From Dyadobacter subterraneus (GTDB lineage Bacteria; Bacteroidota; Bacteroidia; Cytophagales; Spirosomataceae): a DNA stretch of 64,000 nucleotides. Shown here piece by piece: positions 34,979 to 43,771 of the stretch. The notes beneath the pieces are model-generated. The model made no database searches and was not told where the DNA came from. It was given only the letters and a program-made list of their open reading frames with translations. Every line of letters begins with the position of its first letter. Position 1 is the stretch's first letter. Both the position numbers and the translations under genes were made by a program. The stretch spans positions 682,001 through 746,000 of the forward strand of contig NZ_JACYGY010000001.1 of the NCBI RefSeq assembly GCF_015221875.1, given 5' to 3'.

Positions 34979-36760
34979 TTAATTGATTTTATAATCTTCT
35001 TTGAGATTGTTGGTTCTGATGCTCGCCTTGATCGTCGCACATTCTTGTACGGCACTTTCACCGTGTGGTGTAATTGTATACCTTCCTACGCTGGCAGGGA
35101 CTATAAATGTTTCAGCATAATGAACAACAAAAGGCTCAAACGCAGCGGTTGGACTTTCCACAATGGCCTCACGACCAGAAATCAGGTTCAGGACATTTAC
35201 AATTCCTTCGGTATTATGCTCCACTTTTTTCGTAAACCAATGCCTTCTTGTTTCTATGAAAGATTCGGTATCAAGTCCTGTTCTTTCTTCACGCCAGCCA
35301 TCTCCGGAAGCTATATTTTCAATCTGGTTTACAAGATTTTTTCTTGCCCATTCGGTAGTTCTTTCCCACTGGATATTATTTTTTCCATGTTCAAGAGAAA
35401 TCGGACGCGGTTTACCATCCAGTCCCATACGTCCCCAATCCCACAATTTGAAAGTGAAAATGAAAGGTGTTGCACTGATTTCAAGCACAACCGTATCGGC
35501 ACCTGAGCAATGAACAGTCCCGGCAGGAATTAATATATGATCGTGTTTTTTAACCGGCCATTTCTGGACAAATTTATCGGCGTCAAAATCAGCTTCACCT
35601 TCCTGAGCAGTTTCCAGTTCTTCCAGCATTAATGCCGGATCGATATTTTCCTTTAATCCGAGATACACAAAACCATCGTCCTTGGTATCAAGAAAATAGT
35701 AGCTTTCATTCTGCGTATATCCCATACCGAACTTGTCTTTGATATACTGATGCATGGGATGAACCTGCAAACTCAGATTGCCGCCTTCCATGGTATCCAG
35801 AAAATCAAAACGGATCGGGAATTCTGCTCCAAAAGCTTCATAAACTGCTTCGCCAAGCAGACTGGCAGGATGTGTAAAAACAAGATTGATGGACGGAATT
35901 TCAAAAGCCACGCCATCAAAATCAAAAACAAGACTGTTTTCTTCGGGAACACAATCAAATCCCCAGGCATAATTCTGCGCCGTCCGGTCCAGATCTACAA
36001 CTTCTTTCAACCACTGACCACCCCAGGGACCCGGATCGAAAAACGGGACAACACGGAATGGTTGTTCAATGGTTTTGTCCAACGCATCTTTTATAGCAGC
36101 TCCGGTTACCAATTTAGGATGGTTTTCAATGGTCGTATCCAGAACAAAATCCCAATGATCCATCAGCGCTTTTTTGTGGTTATCGCAAACTTTCCAGTCA
36201 ACGAAAAAGCTTCTTTTATATTGATATGAAAATGCATCTCCCGCATTATCCGCACCAAGATTACTGATTTTATTTTTTCTGAAACGAAGCTGGATTTCCC
36301 ATCTTGGCATATCAGCATAAATCAGAATATCTGGGTCAGGAGCAATTAGTGACGCTCCAATTCCTGCAATCAGGATAATTCCTTCTTTGACATCCTGAAT
36401 TTCTTTTTGCATGATATTCACTTTTTCAGGATCAAAAAAAGCAGACAGTTCCAAAGTTGTTACAAATCCAAAAACGGGATCATCAGTAACAAACGGATAA
36501 ACTAGTTCTTCCAGTTTTTCCGGATCCAGAAAAGCTTTTGAGACGTCAAATACAGTAGATTCTGTTTGTCCGATTTTCAATCCTGATAATATTTCGTCAA
36601 TATAAACACCATGGTAAGTGTCCAGTACCACGATGGTTTTTGTGGAAGAAATTGATTTAATTTTATCCTGAATAGTTTGTGAAATATCCTCCCAACCCGT
36701 TACAGCCTTGTGTCCGGCAATTTTTACCTGAGGGAATTTGTTAAAATTTGACTTTTTCAA
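34979..36760 (-). CDS. manA: Class I mannose-6-phosphate isomerase with extra N-terminal domain
   Basis: 593 residues, longer than plain ManA (~320-400). Residues ~235-593 are the cupin-type isomerase: WGGQWLKEV, metal ligands in LQVHPMHQYI (Gln332, His334), and a third His in PAGTVHCSG. It converts mannose-6-P to fructose-6-P in the cytosol. Residues 1-230 look like a nucleoside-kinase-like fold without a Walker A loop (IVVLDTYHGVYIDEIL). Start is TTG 36760; no ATG is available upstream. Lies between the ROK kinase (18 nt) and the MFS porter (2 nt) in one operon. Confidence 0.9.
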   Translation of the reverse strand: MKKSNFNKFPQVKIAGHKAVTGWEDISQTIQDKIKSISSTKTIVVLDTYHGVYIDEILSGLKIGQTESTVFDVSKAFLDPEKLEELVYPFVTDDPVFGFVTTLELSAFFDPEKVNIMQKEIQDVKEGIILIAGIGASLIAPDPDILIYADMPRWEIQLRFRKNKISNLGADNAGDAFSYQYKRSFFVDWKVCDNHKKALMDHWDFVLDTTIENHPKLVTGAAIKDALDKTIEQPFRVVPFFDPGPWGGQWLKEVVDLDRTAQNYAWGFDCVPEENSLVFDFDGVAFEIPSINLVFTHPASLLGEAVYEAFGAEFPIRFDFLDTMEGGNLSLQVHPMHQYIKDKFGMGYTQNESYYFLDTKDDGFVYLGLKENIDPALMLEELETAQEGEADFDADKFVQKWPVKKHDHILIPAGTVHCSGADTVVLEISATPFIFTFKLWDWGRMGLDGKPRPISLEHGKNNIQWERTTEWARKNLVNQIENIASGDGWREERTGLDTESFIETRRHWFTKKVEHNTEGIVNVLNLISGREAIVESPTAAFEPFVVHYAETFIVPASVGRYTITPHGESAVQECATIKASIRTNNLKEDYKIN

Positions 36761-36778
36761 AACGATGATTTTAAGGGG

Positions 36779-37717
36779 TTAAATAACTAGGCTGCCAACG
36801 CCCAGAAGAGCAGCAGTGTTGATTAATGACGCTTCCGTAACTTTCACTTTTCCCCAGATAGCCCAGGCATTTTGATTTACTTTTTCCTGGATGTATGGCA
36901 AAATAACTTCTTTGCTACCCATGATTCCGCCACCCATAATCAATATTTCAGGGTCGTAAGCGTGAATTAAATTCATGGCACAGGCACTCCATATTTCCAG
37001 ACATTCATTACAAACCAGCACAGCAAGCGGATCTTCGGCAGCGGCAAACCGGAAAATGGTTTTGAAATCGAGTTGAGGCTGTTGAAAAAGTAAACTGTCG
37101 AAAAACTCCGGATGGCTGTTTACAATTTTTTGCAGATTCCAGGTAGATGCTTCTGCTTCGGCGCATCCATAATTTCCACAATTACAGCGGTCGCCCTTAA
37201 CGTTGACCATAAAATGACCGCCCAGAATTCCAGCCTGAAAATGTTTTCCTCTCAGGATTTTTCCTTCAATCACGGCGGAAGTTCCAATGCCGGTTCCAAG
37301 GTTCATCAGTACAACATTGTCGTAACCTTTTCCTTTTCCAAACTTCCATTCTCCCAACAATGCCGACCTGGTATCGTTTTCAAGGAAAAGCGGAAGATTC
37401 CATGTTTTCTTTGCCCATTCGCTCAAATCAATCGTTGGTGCATCGTTATACTTATCATTGATGGTTAAGATTTTTTTATCAACAGAATCAATAATTCCGG
37501 GGATGGCCATACCAAGGCCGGCGATATCATTGGCAGAAAGTGAAGCTTTTTCCAAAAGTTGATTTAAACATTTTTCAATTTCCGGCAAGCGTTCTCTCAA
37601 ACCATTTCCGGCTTGTGAATCAATCTGGGTTGAAGAAAGTATTTCAGCACCTCTGACCAATCCCATTTTTATCTGCGTGCCGCCCAGGTCGATGGCCATT
37701 ACTGTTTTTTCTTCCAT
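36779..37717 (-). CDS. ROK family sugar kinase (gluco/mannokinase-like)
   Basis: 312 residues. ATP-binding DLGGTQIKMG at 10-19, active-site FLENDTRSALLGEW, and the ROK zinc motif CNCGNYGCAEAEAS (about 177-190). No N-terminal helix-turn-helix, so an enzyme and not a NagC-type repressor. It likely phosphorylates the hexose imported by the adjacent porter, feeding manA. Overlap/spacing of 2 nt with the upstream glycosidase gene. Confidence 0.9.
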   Translation of the reverse strand: MEEKTVMAIDLGGTQIKMGLVRGAEILSSTQIDSQAGNGLRERLPEIEKCLNQLLEKASLSANDIAGLGMAIPGIIDSVDKKILTINDKYNDAPTIDLSEWAKKTWNLPLFLENDTRSALLGEWKFGKGKGYDNVVLMNLGTGIGTSAVIEGKILRGKHFQAGILGGHFMVNVKGDRCNCGNYGCAEAEASTWNLQKIVNSHPEFFDSLLFQQPQLDFKTIFRFAAAEDPLAVLVCNECLEIWSACAMNLIHAYDPEILIMGGGIMGSKEVILPYIQEKVNQNAWAIWGKVKVTEASLINTAALLGVGSLVI

Positions 37718-37719
37718 TT

Positions 37720-39009
37720 TTATTTCTCTTTCAAATCGTCTTTTTCGAATAAAATGATCGCATCATATAACACGCCCGCCTCTCCGCGAAATGTTCCGGA
37801 GCCTTTTGGTTTATTATCGACCGTGTACCATTCGTAAAACCCTTTATTGTCGATGACTCTTTTTAGCATCGGTTTGAGCTGTTCGTAAGCTTCATTTTTG
37901 AATCCGTTTTGGTATAATGCACTAACCATACGGGCACCAAACCAAGTCCAGTCGCCGCCGTTTTGATAGCCATATGGATACATTCCTTTATTTTTAAAAC
38001 TGCCTGCGGGATAGGTAGGGTATAAGGTAAGTCCGATGGAACCGGCACCCGATTTTTTTACATTATCAATCATTTTATCGAGCGAAACCTTGATTTGCTC
38101 TTTTGATAAAAGATTTGCTTCAATAGCTACCGCCGTCCCGCCGTGATAATAAATTTCATTTTCATTCAGACTATCAGGAAACGGCGAGCCGTTCAGGTAT
38201 ACATGTGGGATGAATTTCTGGTTTTTTTCGTCCCAAAGATGTGTCATGGTATTTTTGGCAATAGCATCACGAATAGGCTGCCACTTGGCTTTTTTCGCAG
38301 GAATCAGTTCCATCAGTTTGTCAAGCGCAATCAGGAACATAGCGTTGTCGTATATATCAATGGCCAAATGTGTGTCTTTTGTCAGGTAAACGCCCCAGTC
38401 ATGTTCTGGTTGAACATCGCCCCAATCGGCCGTTGTAGCACCCCAGATTAATCCGTGTTTTTTATCATATCGATGATTCATCAAGAATTCCATGGCCCAA
38501 TCCAATCTTTGCGCTACGGTTTTTGAACCGATTTTTTCACTTAGAAAAGCGGTGTCACCACTTACTTTTACATATTTCTCAACAGCCTGAACGAGGGAGG
38601 ATTCCTGATCGGTTTCTACGGTATTTTTATGTCCGGCATATTTTGGTTCGAGGTCATTGTAAATATATTCATAGCCAACTTTTGATTCTTTGGCTTTTTG
38701 AATGGGAATAAATCCGTCGACAATGTTTCCGTCCTCGCCTTGTAATTTGAAAAATACGCTCAGGTTTTCTTTCAATGTTTCCGGTTTGTGAACTTCTGCG
38801 GACAGGGTGATGAAGGTGTTATAATCTCTGATCCAGACTTCACCATATCCGTCTCCGGCGTTGAAACCGGTTTTGACAATTTCCAATGCTTTTGCTTTTA
38901 CAATGGAAAGGGTGCTATCGGTTTGATAAATGCTTTTTTCTGGTTTTTCTTTTGTAGCGCAACTCAGGAGTAAGGAAGAAAAGGTAAGGGTTAGGATGGT
39001 ATTTTTCAT
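37720..39009 (-). CDS. Six-hairpin (alpha/alpha)6 glycosidase lipoprotein
   Basis: 429 residues from ATG 39009 (an in-frame TTG 24 nt upstream is weaker). Lipobox SSLLLSCATKE predicts a lipoprotein. The toroid shows GYGEVWIRDYNTFIT, GLIWGATTADWGDVQPEHDWG and GDWTWFGARMVSALYQNG, the aromatic-rich active-site edges of six-hairpin glycosidases. The exact GH family is not clear: it is near GH15/GH63/GH125-like enzymes. Position after the GH92 gene suggests action on mannose-containing oligosaccharides. Confidence 0.75.
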   Translation of the reverse strand: MKNTILTLTFSSLLLSCATKEKPEKSIYQTDSTLSIVKAKALEIVKTGFNAGDGYGEVWIRDYNTFITLSAEVHKPETLKENLSVFFKLQGEDGNIVDGFIPIQKAKESKVGYEYIYNDLEPKYAGHKNTVETDQESSLVQAVEKYVKVSGDTAFLSEKIGSKTVAQRLDWAMEFLMNHRYDKKHGLIWGATTADWGDVQPEHDWGVYLTKDTHLAIDIYDNAMFLIALDKLMELIPAKKAKWQPIRDAIAKNTMTHLWDEKNQKFIPHVYLNGSPFPDSLNENEIYYHGGTAVAIEANLLSKEQIKVSLDKMIDNVKKSGAGSIGLTLYPTYPAGSFKNKGMYPYGYQNGGDWTWFGARMVSALYQNGFKNEAYEQLKPMLKRVIDNKGFYEWYTVDNKPKGSGTFRGEAGVLYDAIILFEKDDLKEK

Positions 39010-39076
39010 GGTTATGGGTTTTGTTTCATGCAAAGCAAAAAAGGATGGGCGCTAAGATTTTTTTAAGATGTTTTAG

Positions 39077-42000
39077 TTATTCAGTTGGTGGTAGGGTGGC
39101 AGTTCCCCAGGTTGTGTTTGGATTTGGACCCATTTCTAAAATCAATGATCCGCCCTTTAATAAATCGGAGGCGTTGAACCAGAAGCTATCTAATGGTTTT
39201 CCGTTTAGTAAGGCTTTTTGGACGTAAATGTTTTTTCTCGAAGTGTTTTTGGCTTCGATTGTGAATGTTTTTCCTCTGCCAAATTTTTCTCCTAAATCAA
39301 TTATTGCTTTTTCAAATAATGGACTGCCGATTTCGTAGATTGGATTTACTCTTGTACCGCCGTCGGTCTGGAAAAGTCCCAGTGCGTTCATCACAAACCA
39401 TGCGCTCATTTGTCCCTGATCTTCATCGCCCAGATATGCGTTGGAAACTTCGTGACCGTAATATCTGTCGACAATCGATCTGCTCCATTTTTGAGTCAGC
39501 CACGGGTTTTTGACCCAGTTAAAAAGAAATGCAAAATGCATCGACTGCTGGTTTCCCTGAACTACCGGATAATCCCAATACTGGTCATTTGGACCGTTGT
39601 ATCTCCATTTTACACTTTCATTAAAACCCCAATCCAGTCTTTTTACAAATTCTGCTTCTCCGATTGTTTTTGCCAATCCGGTCACATCCTGCGGTACGAA
39701 AAAGGTTAACTGCCAGGCATTTCCTTCAACATAATGGTGGTTGGCGCCGGATTTGAACGGATCAAAATCTGCAAGCCAATTTGCTTTTGCATCTTTCATT
39801 CTGGCAAAACCGGTTTTTGGATCAATCACATTTTTCCACCAGTTTCCTCTGTCTTTAAAGATCTGATAATCTTCTTTTTTGCCTAATGCTTTTGCGAATT
39901 GGGAAACGGTGTAGTCATCGAAACTGTATTCCAGGGAGTTTGAAAAACGGCCTTCATCATATGGTACATATTTGTGTTTTAAATAAGTAACCAGATCTTC
40001 GTTTCCTGCGCGACCACCACCAACATTTGCTGCTGGTGTTGTTTGCATTTTGTGTACGGCTTCATAGGCTTTGTTCACATCATATCCGCGGATGCCCATC
40101 TGATAAGCACCAACGATTAATGGAATTTCATGTTCAGCCACCATTACCGGAATATATTCCATTCCCGCCGGACCTTTTGCAAGCCATCCGCCGCTGTCGT
40201 ACATAGCAAGTTGTGATTTTACCCAGCGGTTCGACCATTCCGGCGTTACCAGATTCCAGAACTGATTCAGGTTCCAGAAGGTGTTCCAGAAAGCATCACA
40301 ACCCAACGCGATATCATCTTTATTCTGGAATTTATTTATCCTTTCATCCGCATCGCGCCAGCTTCCATCCACATCGCTGAATGTATTTCTGCTCGCCAGA
40401 GAGCGGTACATATTTGTGTAAAATCTTTCTTTTTCACGCTGATCATTGCTGGTAATGGCAACACGCCCGAGTAAATCATTCCAAACTTTTTCCTGATTAT
40501 TTCTGACCAGCTCAAAGTTCCAGTTGAAAGGATCGGAGATTTCTGTTTTTAAATTGAGTGCTGCGTTTTCAATACTGACGTAGGAAATCCCTGATCTCAG
40601 CTGAACAACTTTGTTGTTTTTGGTATCAAATTCAAGATAAATTCCTGCATTTTTCGCACTGTCAGCCAGCAGGTTTGTGTTTTTCTTGATCTCGTCATTC
40701 AGCCAAACTCCATAGTTTTTGATAGGCTGATCAAACTCAATTACAAAATGAACTTTGTACTGCTGATCAACACCACCTGACCACACGTTGCGGGAAAGCT
40801 GGTCGCTATAACCCTCAATTCTGTGATCATTAATTTTATCAATTTTGATATTTTTAATCTTGTATCCATATTCGGTAGGAATTTGAAAATCCACCATCAC
40901 ACGGCCAATATCGCTCTGATGGTAAGTATAACGTTGAAAAGAGGCGCGGGTAGTGGATGTTAATTCAGCAGTAATGTTATTATCAGTCAGGTTTACTTTA
41001 TAATAACCAAGCGGCGCCTGTTCGGAGCTTTTGTCTATTCTGGACCGGTAACCTTCATCCGGATGACTTTGATCACCCATTTTTATTTGTAAGGGTCCGC
41101 TGGTTGGAAATGTGCCAAGGCCTGTCATCGTCCATTCATGGATATGACTAAATGTGCCGATGGATTCAAATGTAGGATCGTAGCCAGCCTGCCAGCCGCT
41201 GTTTTGATTATCCGGACTAAGCTTCACCATTCCGAAAGGCATCCATGGTCCGGGTGCAATCATCCACCGCGAATGTCCGGCGCCCATCATGGTATTGACG
41301 TAGCCAGCAGGAGTTTTCAATTTCATTATTGAACGTCCAACAACTCCTTTTTTTGCAAGTATATTGTTGATCAATACCTCATATTGACTGGATTTTTGCC
41401 CAGAAACTGCCGGCATAGGAGCTTCAAGAATATAGCGATCCTGTTCAATAATTTGATTCAGGATAACTTGTCCATCCAGCTTTACCTGAATTGTTGGATT
41501 CCCTTTGATATGTGATAAATCAACCAGAAATGGCTGAAATAGTTTTCCGTTTTTGTTGATTTCATAATCGGCTGCTTTGATATTCCGGATCAGAATATCT
41601 CCTGGAATTGCCAGTTTTGTTGTTTCCGGTCCGTCAAGTTTTATCTGGTCAAAGGCCAGCCAGCCGCCTTCCAGAGAAGTCATCACAATTTCGTTGGCGC
41701 CGGTTTTTATCAGGTCTGCTGGAATGTCAATTTTGATTAACTGCTCTTTTGGATTTGCGGTGAAATGATCAGGATCTTTGAAACTTGACCCTTTATCTAA
41801 CCTATATTCCCAGGATTTTCCGTTGACAAGTACTTTGAAAAAAGGTGCATTAAGCGAATCTGTGTCCAGTATATCTATTATCAGCTGCCATTTTCCGGTT
41901 GCGGGTTTGTCATTTATTTCAAAGAAAACGGTCAAAAAGTGCGAACGGATTCCTGCTGTATTTCCAGTGCCGCCCCAGCCATTAACCGGTCCCGGAAGTA

Positions 42001-42220
42001 TGTAGGGCCAGTCTTTTTTTGCATCTGAATGCCCTATCAGAAAAAAACGGTCTTCGTAACCAAAATCGTTTTCAACAAAACTTTTATACTTATCCGGAGC
42101 AAGCGCCATACCACTGGCAGCATTGTCGTTTTCTCCAATTTTCCAGATTGTTTTTTGTTGGGCAAAAAGTGGAAGACAACACAGACTGAAAAGCAGGAAC
42201 AGGTAATTAGCTATTTTCAT
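39077..42220 (-). CDS. GH92 family exo-alpha-mannosidase
   Basis: 1047 residues from ATG 42220, with a signal peptide (IANYLFLLFSLCCLPLFAQ). Residues ~20-290 form beta-sandwich modules, including a rhamnogalacturonan-lyase-like segment (KIGENDNAASGMALAPDKYKS). The GH92 catalytic part begins near VNTMMGAGHSRWMIAPGPW (~305) and holds FSHIHEWTMTGLGT and DEDQGQMSAWFVMNALGLF, the family's calcium/catalytic region. GH92 enzymes remove alpha-linked mannose with inversion in the periplasm. First gene of the operon; a GntR-type operator overlaps its predicted transcription start. Confidence 0.93.
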   Translation of the reverse strand: MKIANYLFLLFSLCCLPLFAQQKTIWKIGENDNAASGMALAPDKYKSFVENDFGYEDRFFLIGHSDAKKDWPYILPGPVNGWGGTGNTAGIRSHFLTVFFEINDKPATGKWQLIIDILDTDSLNAPFFKVLVNGKSWEYRLDKGSSFKDPDHFTANPKEQLIKIDIPADLIKTGANEIVMTSLEGGWLAFDQIKLDGPETTKLAIPGDILIRNIKAADYEINKNGKLFQPFLVDLSHIKGNPTIQVKLDGQVILNQIIEQDRYILEAPMPAVSGQKSSQYEVLINNILAKKGVVGRSIMKLKTPAGYVNTMMGAGHSRWMIAPGPWMPFGMVKLSPDNQNSGWQAGYDPTFESIGTFSHIHEWTMTGLGTFPTSGPLQIKMGDQSHPDEGYRSRIDKSSEQAPLGYYKVNLTDNNITAELTSTTRASFQRYTYHQSDIGRVMVDFQIPTEYGYKIKNIKIDKINDHRIEGYSDQLSRNVWSGGVDQQYKVHFVIEFDQPIKNYGVWLNDEIKKNTNLLADSAKNAGIYLEFDTKNNKVVQLRSGISYVSIENAALNLKTEISDPFNWNFELVRNNQEKVWNDLLGRVAITSNDQREKERFYTNMYRSLASRNTFSDVDGSWRDADERINKFQNKDDIALGCDAFWNTFWNLNQFWNLVTPEWSNRWVKSQLAMYDSGGWLAKGPAGMEYIPVMVAEHEIPLIVGAYQMGIRGYDVNKAYEAVHKMQTTPAANVGGGRAGNEDLVTYLKHKYVPYDEGRFSNSLEYSFDDYTVSQFAKALGKKEDYQIFKDRGNWWKNVIDPKTGFARMKDAKANWLADFDPFKSGANHHYVEGNAWQLTFFVPQDVTGLAKTIGEAEFVKRLDWGFNESVKWRYNGPNDQYWDYPVVQGNQQSMHFAFLFNWVKNPWLTQKWSRSIVDRYYGHEVSNAYLGDEDQGQMSAWFVMNALGLFQTDGGTRVNPIYEIGSPLFEKAIIDLGEKFGRGKTFTIEAKNTSRKNIYVQKALLNGKPLDSFWFNASDLLKGGSLILEMGPNPNTTWGTATLPPTE

Positions 42221-42311
42221 TGGAAAGGAATCTTTAACTGACAAGAACTTGGCGGATATTTTTCGGGTGATTTTTAGATACTGATTTCTCCACTGATAGG
42301 AACATACTAAA

Positions 42312-42348
42312 TTTATATGTTGGTATGTATGGACATATAAAATGCAAA
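42312..42348 (-). promoter_or_regulatory. GntR operator and -7 box of the GH92 operon
   Basis: Inverted repeat TTTATATGT (42312-42320) / ACATATAAA (42333-42341) with GTATGTAT inside the spacer. On the minus strand TACATTTG (42345-42352) fits the -7 box, so the operator covers the likely start of transcription. The 16 nt TTTGCATTTTATATGT (minus strand, 42333-42348) recur identically before susC. Confidence 0.65.
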
Positions 42349-42701
42349 TGTAACAATTTTCATTTTTAATTATATTAAAATTTAACGAACTTTTTTAATC
42401 TTGTTTTAATCCTTATTTTGAATTCTCTCTAACTTTGAAGAGAAATCTTACTTTTATACCAGCGGTCAATTTTGAATGTCCCTGTTTTCTGGATTTTTTT
42501 CAAAATGCTGAATAGCATTAGTAGAGACTGATTTTAACATGTTTTTTCTTGTATAATTTATAGTAAATCAATTAAGTAAACATCAGTTTACAAGCAAAAA
42601 GTGAAAAAGTTCCCGACTCGTGTAGATTAAATTTTACAAAAAATCTTAAAATAGTAGAACTATAATTTTTCTGTTAAAATAATTATTTTCAAATTTGAAT
42701 G

Positions 42702-42718
42702 TTCATATGTATAAACAT
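42702..42718 (+). promoter_or_regulatory. Operator half-site upstream of the GntR gene (autoregulation)
   Basis: CATATGTATAAACATAG equals the left arm and centre of the susC operator, 13-29 nt before the regulator's ATG and just after a TTTG. Confidence 0.5.
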
Positions 42719-42730
42719 AGCAAAAGGGAA

Positions 42731-43531
42731 ATGGAAATATTCAGTATAGACCATGACAGCGCTCTTCCCCTGCATGTACAGGTAGAGGAAATATTAAGAG
42801 GGCTTATTGGTGATCCTGAATATCAAAATGGAAAACTTTTCCCGAACGAAGTGGATATTGCCAAGCGATTGGGGATTTCCAGAAATACTGTTAGGCAGGC
42901 ACTTAATAAACTGGTTCACGAGCAGCTTTTAACACGAAAGAAAGGAGTTGGTACCAAGGTTTCCAAAAACAACATCACAACTAAATTAAACAAATGGTCG
43001 AGTTTTACACTTGAAATGCATGAAAAAGGAGTAGCCTTCAAAACGTATGACCTGAAAGTGGATTGGGTTAATGCGGATCAGACAGTATCAGAATTGTTTG
43101 GCATCAGCAAGGATACCAAAGTTTTGAAGCTTGAAAGACTGAGAGGGCTGGACATAGGACCGATTGTAAATTTTATTTCCTATTTCCATCCAAGGGTTGG
43201 CCTTACCGGAGATGAAGATTTTTCCAAACCTTTATATGAGATGCTCGAAAAGGATCATCACACCGTGGTGGCCGTTTCAAAAGAGGAGATTAGCGCTACA
43301 CTGGCTGATGAGAAATTAGCAGATATTTTGCACATGAAAACGGGTGATCCGGTTTTGTTACGCAAAAGAGTTGTTTGTGATCCCGGCGACAGATTAATTG
43401 AATACAACCTGGGTTTTTATCGGGCGGACAGGTTTACTTATGCCATCGATATTGCAAGGTTTGTAGCACTTGTGGCAGGCTGGACTTATGCCATCGCCGA
43501 TCGGTTTAATTATGCAATAGACATCGTTTAA
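42731..43531 (+). CDS. GntR family (HutC/UbiC-fold) regulator of the mannoside locus
   Basis: 266 residues from ATG 42731; an in-frame TTG 36 nt upstream would put the operator half-site inside the gene. N-terminal winged helix (about 10-75: LPLHVQVEEILRGLIG ... IAKRLGISRNTVRQALNKLV), then a UTRA effector domain (FISYFHPRVG; DPVLLRKRVVCDPGDRLIEYNLGFYRADRF). The last ~35 residues repeat DRF-x-YAIDI twice, an odd tail. It probably represses the GH92 operon and susCD in the absence of a mannose derivative (inference). Confidence 0.88.
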   Translation: MEIFSIDHDSALPLHVQVEEILRGLIGDPEYQNGKLFPNEVDIAKRLGISRNTVRQALNKLVHEQLLTRKKGVGTKVSKNNITTKLNKWSSFTLEMHEKGVAFKTYDLKVDWVNADQTVSELFGISKDTKVLKLERLRGLDIGPIVNFISYFHPRVGLTGDEDFSKPLYEMLEKDHHTVVAVSKEEISATLADEKLADILHMKTGDPVLLRKRVVCDPGDRLIEYNLGFYRADRFTYAIDIARFVALVAGWTYAIADRFNYAIDIV

Positions 43532-43572
43532 AAAACACTTTAACCTCAGATTTGATAATAAAATTACGTTGC

Positions 43573-43584
43573 TAAAACGTTTTA
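43573..43584 (+). promoter_or_regulatory. LacI-type palindrome upstream of susC
   Basis: TAAAACGTTTTA, a perfect 12-bp palindrome with central CG as in LacI/GalR operators, 30 nt upstream of the GntR-type operator. No LacI regulator is encoded in the window. Confidence 0.35.
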
Positions 43585-43608
43585 ACAAATTCTTAAATGG
43601 TACACTTT

Positions 43609-43647
43609 TTTGCATTTTATATGTATAAACATTTATACATATAAAAT
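43609..43647 (+). promoter_or_regulatory. GntR operator of susCD
   Basis: Near-perfect 34-bp palindrome at 43614-43647: arm TTTTATATGTATAAA, 2-nt centre CA, mirrored arm. It is preceded by TTTGCATTTTATATGT (43609-43624), identical to the GH92 promoter on the other strand. Confidence 0.7.
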
Positions 43648-43771
43648 TTCATCTTTCTTTTATTTTAATCACACAGCCGCATGAAAATACATATCCGCTC
43701 CCCAGCTGCATCTCAGCGTTTCCCTAAATAAATTTTTGAAATAAATTCAACCGTCAACCTATCTAACTAGT

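Noticed and set aside
43601..43612. TACACTTTTTTG as a canonical -7 box of susC
   Set aside because: Spacing between TA and TTTG is too long for TAnnTTTG; only the TTTG-operator core shared with GH92 is retained as evidence.
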